From Eopsaltria australis (lineage: Eukaryota > Chordata > Aves > Passeriformes > Petroicidae), in the NCBI GenBank assembly GCA_034509425.1, contig JAVTVJ010001204.1, positions 248,001 to 312,000 on the forward strand: a stretch of DNA of 64,000 nucleotides, read 5' to 3'. Positions 1 through 15,560 of this stretch are shown here, one piece after another. The position numbers and the translations under genes are program-made. Numbering within the stretch: the stretch's first letter is position 1; the number at the start of each line of letters is the position of its first letter. The notes beneath the pieces were generated by a model, which was not told where the DNA came from, did no database searches, and was given only the letters and a program-made list of their open reading frames with translations.

Positions 1-523
1 CTGCATTCACTTGGTGCCCCCAGGAGCAAAATTAATGCTAAATTAAAGGCCATTCCAGAGGCTCAGCACTTGACTGGGGAACAGGAATATCCAGGTATAA
101 ATTCAGTATTTAAAGCTTTCCATCAAAGCAAGAAGTGTGTCAGCAGAAACATTGCAACGTACACGTTTACAATCGGGAAATCAAGGCTGAAAAGTGAATT
201 TTAGGCATCTCCAGGACTCTTTGGAGCAGTGGCTGTGCAGCCTGGCAATGACGGGCACTGCCTGGAAGCTGGACCAGCGATTTGGAAAGCAGAAAGTGAA
301 CTCGCCAGGATGCCTGCTCACGTCTCGGCCGGGAAGGAAACTGAAAACGCAGCTTTTGTGCCGAGCAGTGTTTACACAAGCGGCCGGGAAGTGCCTGTGC
401 CCGAGCACGAGTCCCGGGCGCGGATATCGGCCTTTCCCAGGGAGACAAAAACGCGGAGGCTCCGGGACAGCCCCGCTCGGCTGAGCACCCCCGGACACCC
501 CCGGGAAGCAAAGTCCGGCTCAC
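1..523 (-). other. Intron 2 of the left-edge ASL-type gene (partial)
   Basis: This stretch lies downstream (minus strand) of the 15-bp coding exon at 524-538, so it should be the start of that gene's intron 2. I found no second ASL coding exon in it. In the neighbouring complete copy intron 2 is about 1.26 kb, so the next exon would be expected beyond the left edge. The right part (about 380-523) is GC-rich; the left part is ordinary AT-richer sequence with nothing recognisable. Confidence 0.5.
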
Positions 524-538
524 CTCGGCTGCTGCCAT
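524..538 (-). CDS. ASL2: First coding exon of a second ASL / delta-crystallin gene (partial, runs off left edge)
   Basis: Reading the minus strand, ATG at 538-536 is followed by GCA GCA GCC GAG and then a canonical donor GTGAGCC (523-517), giving MAAAE. The complete ASL1 gene starts the same way: ATG GCA GCC GAG followed by GTGAGG at 10634-10623. A microexon ending in phase 0 right before the GDK... exon is characteristic of delta-crystallin genes. In chicken the delta-1 and delta-2 genes are a same-strand tandem pair with delta-1 upstream, so by position this is ASL2 (delta-2, the enzymatically active argininosuccinate lyase). The likely 3' splice site is CCCGCAG just upstream of the ATG, leaving a 7-nt leader in this exon; another CCGCAG lies about 30 nt further out. 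Only five codons are visible, so the call rests on the matching exon, the promoter similarity and the known tandem arrangement. Confidence 0.62.
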
Positions 539-599
539 CGCTGCCCTGCGGGCTCCGGGAGCGCGGCGGGGCCGCTGCGGGAGGCTCCGGGCCCGGTAC

Positions 600-975
600 C
601 GGTGCTGCTCACTGCCCTGGCCCCGATCCCAATCCTGGTCACAATCCTGGTCCCGATCCCAATCCTGGTCACAGTCCTGGTCCCGATCCCAGTCCTGGTC
701 GCAGTCACGATCCCAGCTCCGGTGCCGATTCCAGACCCAATCTCTGCGCCGATGCCAGCTCCAAATCCGGTCCCGATCCCTATCCCAGCTCCGGTTCCGA
801 TCCCAGCTCTGGTCCCGATCCTGATCCCAGCTCCAATCCCAGTCCCAGCTCCTGTCCCGGTCCCAACTCCAATCTCGGTGCCGACCCCAGCTGCAATCCT
901 GGTCCCGATCCCAGCTCCGGTGCCGATCCCAGCTCCAGTCTCGGTGCCGGTCCCAGCTCCAATCCCGCTCCGCTG
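600..975. repeat. GC-rich degenerate tandem repeat (6/18-bp) in intron 1 of the left-edge ASL gene
   Basis: About 350 bp consist of imperfect copies of a hexamer-based unit, with the 18-mer GGTCCCGATCCCAGCTCC as the common form and GGTCACAATCCT as an early variant. Because the unit is a multiple of three, several frames stay open on both strands (Pro-Asp-Pro-Ser type and Trp-Asp-Arg type translations). These are repeat artefacts, not genes. The array sits between the putative GC-box promoter (about 985-1045) and the ATG exon at 524-538, so it fills intron 1 or the 5' leader. Confidence 0.85.
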
Positions 976-984
976 CCGCTGCCG

Positions 985-1045
985 CTCCCGTCCCGCCCGC
1001 CGGGGCGGGGAGTGCCGGGGCCGGCCCCGCTCCGCTGCTGCTCTG
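985..1045 (-). promoter_or_regulatory. GC-box promoter core of the left-edge ASL gene
   Basis: The block CCGCCGGGGCGGGG (about 998-1011) followed by CCGGCCCCGCTC (about 1021-1032) closely matches the region upstream of ASL1 exon 1 (about 11140-11178). Both lie upstream of a MAAE-type coding exon. I see paired Sp1-type GC boxes but no TATA-like element. The exact start site and the extent of noncoding exon 1 could not be fixed. Confidence 0.55.
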
Positions 1046-1049
1046 CGGT

Positions 1050-2560
1050 GGCACCGCGTGTCCCTGCGCCTTGCAGACACTCGGGAACGGCATCTGCGTT
1101 TTCTTGTCCCCTTTCTGTGTTTGCTGTCCTTTAGGCCAGTCCCGTTGTCGGAATCCAGGTGGGAAGGAGCCTAAGCCAGGTCCTTGGGGTTGCACGGCTC
1201 TGCATGGGGGTGCTCCGGGACACTGGCAGTGACATCCAGCCGCCCCTGGCTGCCCCACGAGGTCCTTTTGCAGCTGAATTTCCAGCATCGTGCCCTCGAT
1301 ACCCATCCAGAACAAGGCTCAGGCTCCGTACATAACCAACAATTAATTCACGGCTTCTCAAGCATTTCCACTCATGATTATTTCTTTTTCTCTTTCAGAT
1401 TTCCAGGCTGGAGGATGCACAGAGCATCACACTATCTACACTGAGAAATACTCTTTGAACCATTTTGTTGCCAGATTCCTTTCCTTTCTCATGTTCATCG
1501 TTTATGGATGCCCATGCTCCAGGCTTTGACAGGAGGTTGCTGAGGGTTTGGAAGAACAATGAGCATGAGATTTACACCCAGAATGACCCAGCTGATAATC
1601 AGCCTGAGTGAATTCCTGGCTCAGATGCCTTCCTGTGGCCTGTGTTGAGCAGGGGTTTGAGACCAAACCCCAAATCCCAATGAGTCAGAGGAGGGTGATG
1701 ATGAAAGGCTGAAGACACCACGGGCCACACTCTGTAACGTCTGTGGAGCTCCACAGGCCCCTCCAATCTAAATTATTTCACAATATTAAGAAAAGGGTGG
1801 ATGGGTGGAAAGTACCAGTGACTGTAAACTACTTATTTAAGTAAGAAACCAAAATGTGGTAATCTGCTACTACCCTTTTCCTTTCATTTTGGCCCTGTGT
1901 CACCCAGCCCTGGCCGTGAGGGACAATGCCAGACATTTGCTGCTGAAAGCAAGAGAAAATCTGTTCAGCTGAGGCTCTGAAGAGAAGGAACCAAAAGATA
2001 CAAATAGAAAAAATAAAGGGAGCGTCACAGATCAAGAAAGTTTTTGGGAGGAAAAAGAACTGTGAGGAAATCTCTGTTCTGGCTCTGCAGGTGTTGAGTA
2101 TTGGTGTTACCTGTGGCTTTCTTGTTCCTCAGCCTGGCAGCTGAATGTGCAGAAGTGATTTCCTGGCCACAGGTGACCAGTCTGGAGAGTGAGACATGAG
2201 CCAAAACAGGAACACAGCAGGAAGGGAGCAAACACAAAGCAGGTTTGTGGAGAGGCAATTGAACTGTGCTGTTTAAATGCCAGGATAATGGATTTGTTCT
2301 AGGGCCGGAATAAGGAGAGACCGAGAGGGGTGAGAAGTTGCAAAACGGGAATTTTGCTGTTGCAAAATTCTTCCACGTGTTAAAAGCACCAATGCTCCAA
2401 AGGTGCAAGCACTCTGTGTCTCCTGGGGTTCTTTGCCTGGAGGTTCAGCTGCCGGCAGTTTGTCCTCGCCCGAAACTCGGTGAGGAAACACCTTTGTTAT
2501 TTCTGCTCCTCGTGTGTGTCCCAGACCTGCAGCTCTGAGTCAACAACGCTCTGCTGCCTC
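1050..2560. other. Intergenic between the two ASL genes, no gene seen
   Basis: This is ordinary mixed-composition sequence upstream of the left-edge ASL gene. I found no exon with conserved coding, no RNA gene and no clear transposon. Any upstream control elements of the second gene would lie here, but none can be supported by eye. Confidence 0.5.
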
Positions 2561-2569
2561 AGCACGGGG

Positions 2570-2992
2570 AGAAAGGGCTGAGCAAAACCCCAAAGGGGCT
2601 GAGCAAAACCCCAAAGAGACTGAGCAAAACCCCAGCAGAGCTGAGCAAAACCCCAAAGGGGCTGAGCAAAACCCCAAAGAGGCTGAGCAAAACCCCAGCA
2701 GAGCTGAGCAAAACCCCAAAGGGGCTGAGCAAAACCCCAACAGAGTTGAGCAAAACCCCAAAGGGGCCGAGCAAAACTCCAGAGGGGCTGAGCTAAACTC
2801 CAGGGGGGCTGAGCTAAACTCCAGGGGGGCTGAGCTAAACTCCAGGGGGGCTGAGCAAAACCCCAAAGGGGCTGAGCAAAACCCAAAAAAAGTTGAGCAA
2901 AACCACAAAGAGTTGAGCAAAATCCCAAAGAGTTGAGCAAAACCCCAAGGGGGGTGAGCTAAACTCCAAAGGGGCTGAGCAAAACTCCAGCT
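2570..2992. repeat. 21-bp minisatellite (about 20 copies)
   Basis: The array is built of GCTGAGCAAAACCCCAAAGG-type units of 21 bp. Variants include CCCAGCAGA and CTCCAGGGG forms, and the last units are more degenerate (GTTGAGCAAAATCCC). Several frames remain open on both strands only because the period is divisible by three. It lies between the ASL1 polyadenylation signal and the second ASL promoter. Confidence 0.95.
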
Positions 2993-3173
2993 TTGAAACG
3001 CTGGGGTGGGGAAGGAATTCTGCTGAGTAAAAAGGGACAATCCCAGTCTGCAGGAGACGCATCCCCAGCTGCAAAGGAGGAGGAGCTCACATCCTTTCAA
3101 ACCCGCGCTGAGCTCAAGCCCAAAGAATCAAGACACCAGACCAGGATTTCAGTGAACTACAGACACCCCAGTG

Positions 3174-3179
3174 TTTATT
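3174..3179 (-). terminator. ASL1 polyadenylation signal AATAAA
   Basis: The plus strand reads TTTATT, so the minus strand has a canonical AATAAA about 58 nt downstream of the ASL1 stop codon at 3237-3239. Cleavage would be expected at about 3150-3165, giving a very short 3' UTR. Confidence 0.75.
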
Positions 3180-3236
3180 AACTCCAGATCAGCGGCACAG
3201 GCACAACGCTGCAGGCACGGGATCTCTCCCCACACT

Positions 3237-10634
<7,398 letters not shown>

Positions 10635-10689
10635 TTCGGACGTCGTTTTGCTCGGTTGTGCAGCGATCCTGGCACCTGGTGCAACCTGC

Positions 10690-11036
10690 GGGACAGCGCG
10701 GAGATGCTCAGTGCCCCGGTGCCCACTCCCGGTTCCCCGGGCACTGCTCCCGGTGCGCTCCCCCTTCCCCGGGCATCGCTCCCTGCCCCGCTCCCGGTGC
10801 CCTCCTGGTGCGTTCCCTGTGCCCCTCCCGGTGCGCTCCCGGTTCCCCGGTGCCCACTCCCGGTGCGCTCCCGTTTCTCCGGGCACCGCTCACCTGTCCC
10901 CGTCCCGGTGCGCTCCCCCTTCCCCGGGCATCACTCCCTGCCCCGCTCCCGGTTCCCCGGGCACCGTTCACCTGCCCCGCTCCCGGTGCGCTCCCGGTGC
11001 GCTCCCGGTGCTCTCCCGGTTGCCCGGGCACCGCTC
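10690..11036. repeat. GC-rich tandem repeat in ASL1 intron 1
   Basis: Imperfect copies of CGCTCCCGGTGC and GGTTCCCCGGGCACCG-type units (roughly 12-30 bp, nested) fill intron 1 between noncoding exon 1 (donor at 11038) and exon 2. Long open frames through it are compositional artefacts. Confidence 0.85.
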
Positions 11037-11038
11037 AC

Positions 11039-11077
11039 CTTGCTCCGCACGCAGCCCCGGCCGCTCTGTGGCTCGCT
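11039..11077 (-). other. ASL1: ASL1 noncoding exon 1 (5' UTR, approximate start)
   Basis: The minus strand ends GGAGCAAG and then a strong donor, GTGAGCGG (11038-11031). The start is inferred as about 25-30 nt downstream of the TATA-like TGTAAAAG. A short untranslated first exon is known for delta-crystallin genes. Confidence 0.6.
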
Positions 11078-11099
11078 GCTCCCCGGCCCCGCTGCCCCG

Positions 11100-11178
11100 C
11101 TTTTACAGCCCTCGGCTCGGGGCTGGCGGCTCGGCCCGCCCCGCCGGGGCGGGGTGTGCGTGGGACCGGCCCCGCTCG
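11100..11178 (-). promoter_or_regulatory. ASL1 promoter: TATA-like box plus GC boxes
   Basis: The minus strand has TGTAAAAG at 11107-11100. Upstream lie CCCCGCCCCGGCGGGGCGGG (about 11136-11155) and GGCCGGTCCC-type sequence. The GC-box block is shared with the left-edge ASL gene, but the TATA-like element is not. Confidence 0.65.
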
Positions 11179-11179
11179 G

Positions 11180-14100
11180 GTCCCCCCCGTGTCCCCCGTG
11201 TCCCTTCCCACCCCTGCGCTGCAGCTCGGGGCCGGGGGGTGCTCTGGAGAGGGAGGCTTGGGAGGGATGCTCGAGTGATGCTTCTTACCTGGGGCAGCTC
11301 CTGCGCTGTGAGCAGGTCGGGAATATCCTTGGGATGCTTTGCTGGGAAGATCCCATGGCTCCGTGTCACACCGCCCTCACGAGCAATCTTTAATATAAAT
11401 ATAATCCATACACTGCTCTGTCCCCATTGCCACGCCAGAAAACACGAAAAATAAATGGGAGCCTCTCATTCTTTGCCATCTCTGCAGAGATGGAACTCCT
11501 CACCCCACCCGGGAAGATGCTGCAGCCCCAGATTTGAGGCTCCCCTGCTGTCCCCAGGTTGTGGGGTCACCTGAGAGCCTCGGGCATGGCCATGGGGCTG
11601 TGAGTTACCCTTATGGCAAAAACTTCCATCTTAAACTCATCACACCCTAAATATCCCAGAATTAAGTGGCTGATTGAAAGCACAAGAGACCTTTTAGGGC
11701 AGCAAAGCTGTGTCTCAGCACGAATTTCTCATTAACTCCTCAGACAGAGCATTTCCTGCAGCCCCCTCCATAGAAAGCTGAATATTTGCTGCTTTCTCTT
11801 TCCAAATGAGTTCCTGCATTGTCCAAACCTCTCACAGAGCTCAGGAAACACATTCCAGCTTTCTCATCCACTTCCCTGTTGGATTTTTCTCCCTTAAACT
11901 GACACTATTGTTCTGTTTCTGTTGTTCTCTCTGCTCTACAGCTGATCCCCTTTTCCTTTTTCCACTTGGACGCTGAACCAGCGCTCGATCCTTTTGCAGT
12001 CCTGTTCCTTCCTCCTGTGAAATCCCTCCTTTTTATCACTTTTCTTGCCTTCTCCACCTTTTCAAAGTGTCCTTGTCCTTACTCTGGGCTTTGCAGGTTG
12101 CCAGTGTGTGAAAACATTTAGCACTGAATTTATAACTAGAGAGAATCGGTGTAAATAAGATTTTTGCTAATCCGTGTCTGATATTACATGTGACAGGGGA
12201 TAGTCCATCCACATGGGATCTGTCAGCAGTGCCACTGTGGATTTAGCAAACTTCCCAGGGATTAGCTGGCTTGGAGCGCTCTGCTCAGCTCCTGCCCCAG
12301 TGTGTGTCTAGGAAATGATGAATTCTCTCTTTATTTTTACATCAAACAGGCAATAACTATGTTTTTTGCACAATAAGCCATGGAGAATGTGGATTAATGT
12401 TTTATAATAAAATGGGAGTAAAACTGAATACAAGCAGAATTCCTCAACTTAAAAAGGAACATTGAAATAGGAATTCTTAAAGATGCTTGGAGCTGGAGAA
12501 TTGAACTTTTTTTGAGGGAGAAACAGTGAAATAGCAACACAAAATAAACTTTTTAATGCAAACCGAAGCGCGTTCTCATTTCTGTCCTCTCCATTTGTTC
12601 TGGTTTGGATGTTTCTCCACTTCCCATCATCTCCTTTCAGTGTTTTATTTGAAATGGAAAGATTAGCCTCAAAATGCTCACCCCACAGTTAACACTGAGG
12701 AAATTCTGAGGAAAAAGCCTCCCACTTATTTCCCTTTCTGGCACAGGGGATGGCAAATTAATATTCCCATCTCCACCCTTTTTGAGGTGACAGCGAGAAC
12801 TGGAGACTAAATCGCCAATTCTGCAACGCAGAGAGGTTTAATTAAATATATTTGAACGTTCTTAAAGATCTAAACTTTCTTTTACAGACTCTTTCCCTGC
12901 TATTCCATTTTTTGCTGGGAGAGCACAGCGCCGAGCGAGCGCAGCCCCGAAGGAGCTCCGGTGCCTCTGGAAATCCACTTTTCCCACCAGGACTGCGAAG
13001 GACGAGGATGGCAGACACAGCCATAATGCACCTTCTTTTAAAAACATCCTTTTTTTTTAGCTGTCTTTTCAGTTTGGAGAAAGAAAACAGCTCCATGGGC
13101 TGAACGTGCCGGGCAAACGCACCGTCAGCTCGGCCGGCGCGGAAGCCGCGCTGACGTTTTTTTGTTCCCCCCCCCCAAAAAAAAAAACCCAACAAAAAAC
13201 CCCCAACTCTGTTTTTAATGAATTTTCAAATGTAAAAGGCCAAAAAAAAAAAAAAAAAGAAAGAAATAGACACCATAGGGTGCTGAGCGAAATGCTGAAC
13301 ACAGTAAACATCTTTCATGACAAAGAACACAAATACCCTGCAGATCTGCTGTCAATAGCAAGTCCTAGGCCCCCTGCTTTCAATAGTTAATACCGAGGCC
13401 CCTCTCTCTCCCCAAGCCTTAGTGGGAACAATCACAGGCCAATGCTTAAAATGTTGACATGCTAAGCACATTTGGAAAAACCCATGTCTGCATTCCCTGT
13501 GGATGGTGTAGCATCACTGTCTAACACCTAAAGGGCAGCAATTAAAGCCAAAGTGACCTTCTCACCTCACTTCCTGCCCCGTTGGTTCTCTCTGGATGTT
13601 CCCATTCCTGGTGGAGCTGGAGCTGACCCATATTTGTGTTTGCAGCCTCACAGGCTTCCTGTCTCTGCTGGGGAGTGTTTAGGAGGAGTGTGTTTATTAG
13701 GAGAAAAAGAGGGATTTGTGTCCTGCTCCTTCAACCCCAGCTGTGTCTCTGTGGTGGGTTGTAAAAAGCAGCTTTGGTTGGAAAAACGTGCCAGGAAAGT
13801 GGGATTTTGGGGAGATGGTGGGAATAAATGTCATAATTTGCTGATGGGGGAGAGGTATAAAGAGGTGTAAAGGAGAAATAAGATTATTGTGCTGAAGGTT
13901 CTGAACCCTTATCTGAAGAGAGTGGTGAGAGGCAGGCGAGGATTAGCAGATTTCTGCAATGAAACTCTGAAATTCGATTGTCTGGAAATACCCTATTTTC
14001 ACATGAAAACAGACATCCTTTCCCTTCTCTCAGGCAGTCTCATGTGCACAGTTTGGGGCATGGCAGAGCAGTCACAGAGCTTTTGCTGTGCCAGTTTTGG

Positions 14101-15195
14101 CCAACTTACAAGGCCAGTTAATCCTGACATGAAAAAGGGCAGCATCCATCGCATCCTGTGCACTGGGTCACACCAGCAGCTCTCAATCTACCTTTAAAAA
14201 CCTCTCTCCTGGCTTTTATTATTCCATAGAACCCCACAATAAATGATTCTAAATTATAAATTAATTTCTATCTGTGCTGCAATCCGTGTGTGATGAGGTG
14301 CACGTGCCCACTGAGGTTTTTTTTAAGGGTTTTCAAATTAAAAGAGACGACAAGTTTTTTGCAGTTGGCTTTTAAAATCTGCCCAGCACTTCTATATCTG
14401 GTGATGAAAAGTTCCTGGAAAACTGGGAGCTGCTCCTTGCCCGCTGCCCTGGCGCTGGAGACTGTTCCCAAAGCCCTGCAGTTTGCTTGTGTTACTCTGA
14501 ATTTAGGATTTGCAACACGCCAAGGAGAAGAAAAGGCTTAAAAGTGGGAGTGGAATTTTGTCGGGCTTGATTCTGGAGAAAAATGTGGCTGGAATTGCAA
14601 GGCAGGCGTTGGGGGGCACAATTCTGACCAATTCAATTCTGGAAAATCCCTAATTGGCTTTTAAATCCCTGCTGCAAGCAAGCAAATATATCTGTATGAC
14701 ACTCCTTAGGGAATTAGAGGTGCTGTACCTGCAGATAAAGTTTTCCCTGAGTGATAACGTCAAAACTAAGGAATTAATGTTTCCCTGGCCAGGGAATTTT
14801 CCTTCTTGTTACCAACAGGATTTTCAGCTGTTTGCACTCCTTGAAGTGCCACCGGTTTTATTGAGGATGAAAAGGGCTCTTGGAAAATTTAACAGCACAC
14901 GGTTTGGATGGGAAAGAGTCACGGCGGCGGCTGGGAAAGACACGATGTCGAGGAGTTTGATGGATGCATGTATGGATGCTTTAAAAGACAGGAACATTAC
15001 ACTACTACCTCAGCCTCGCAGTGCTCCGCACATGCTTAAAGATTTGATTTGAAAGGACTTTCGCGATAGTGTTTGGCTTTTGTCACAGTTAACAGCGGCT
15101 GATTGCCAATCTGGGTAATTTCAAACAAAAAATTATGCAATTTTTTGTCTAGTGTACGCACAAAGTGAGCGGCAGGGGGTCCGCATACATGGCCG
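11180..15195. other. Intergenic between ASL1 and tRNA-Gly/CRCP
   Basis: Four kilobases between divergent promoters. I see no conserved coding exon. There is a CpG-rich patch at about 12920-13160, homopolymer runs (C8/A10 around 13169-13187, A16 around 13243-13258) and a CpG-containing stretch just before the tRNA (about 14925-15190). Confidence 0.55.
12920..13160. promoter_or_regulatory. Orphan CpG-rich patch, possible regulatory element
   Basis: In AT-rich intergenic DNA this block carries clustered CpGs (for example CGCCGAGCGAGCGCAGCC and CGGCCGGCGCGGAAGCCGCG) and a CRE-like TGACGT at about 13152-13157. No coding exon or splice pattern is evident. It could be a small alternative promoter or enhancer; the function is not established. 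Confidence 0.35.
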
Positions 15196-15266
15196 GCATT
15201 GGTGGTTCAGTGGTAGAATTCTCGCCTGCCACGCGGGAGGCCCGGGTTCGATTCCCGGCCAATGCA
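15196..15266 (+). tRNA. tRNA-Gly (anticodon GCC)
   Basis: A 71-nt tRNA with a perfectly paired acceptor stem (GCATTGG with CCAATGC plus discriminator A). The A box TGGTTCAGTGG is at 15203-15213, the anticodon loop CTGCCAC at 15226-15232 (GCC at 15228-15230), and the B box GGTTCGATTCC at 15245-15255. No CCA is encoded and there is no intron, as for eukaryotic nuclear tRNA-Gly genes. It looks intact and functional. It sits 198 bp upstream of the CRCP start codon on the same strand. Confidence 0.97.
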
Positions 15267-15273
15267 GCTGATA

Positions 15274-15278
15274 TTTTT
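15274..15278 (+). terminator. Pol III terminator T5
   Basis: A run of five T begins 8 nt after the tRNA-Gly 3' end, a standard Pol III stop. An 18-T run at 15289-15306 forms a back-up terminator. Confidence 0.8.
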
Positions 15279-15319
15279 CTCCTCCCCCTTTTTTTTTTTT
15301 TTTTTTGAGTTCCTTATTT

Positions 15320-15560
15320 CTCCTTCCTTTTCCGCTTCCGTCGCGGCCTCCAAACCCTCCTTCAGCTCTACCGGGCCTCGCCTCGCTGCTCCCCCGCCGT
15401 GTCCCGCCGCGCTGCCCGGGGAAAGCGGGAGATCCTCGGGGAGGCCGCGCCGGACAGGACAAGATGGAGGTGTAAGGAAGGGCCTGAGGGGGGAACGCCG
15501 GGCCTCGGAGCCGCCCTGCTGCGGCCACAGTGGGCCTGCAGGGCCGGGGGTGCATCTCTG
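15320..15560 (+). promoter_or_regulatory. CRCP CpG-island promoter and 5' UTR
   Basis: This is GC- and CpG-rich sequence (repeated CCGCC, GCCTCGCCTCG, GGCCGCGCCGG) surrounding the ATG at 15464. I see no TATA box. The transcription start is probably between about 15320 and 15440, but I cannot place it. The Pol III terminators and T18 tract lie immediately upstream. Confidence 0.6.
15464..15471 (+). CDS. CRCP: CRCP coding exon 1 (8 coding bases)
   Basis: ATG GAG GT is followed by the donor GTAAGG. The valine codon is completed by the first A of the next exon, giving M-E-V-K-D as in other vertebrates. A stop (TAA) follows at once if it is not spliced, which confirms the junction. Confidence 0.88.

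Noticed and set aside
167..1315. Long open frames rich in Pro-Asp-Pro-Ser or Trp-Asp-Arg repeats at the left edge
   Set aside because: They run through an 18-bp/6-bp GC-rich repeat whose period keeps several frames open on both strands. There is no start or splice support, and the region is the promoter and intron of an ASL gene.
2497..3100. Open frames encoding GFAQPLW or AEQNPKG repeats
   Set aside because: Products of the 21-bp minisatellite; both strands are open in several frames for the same reason.
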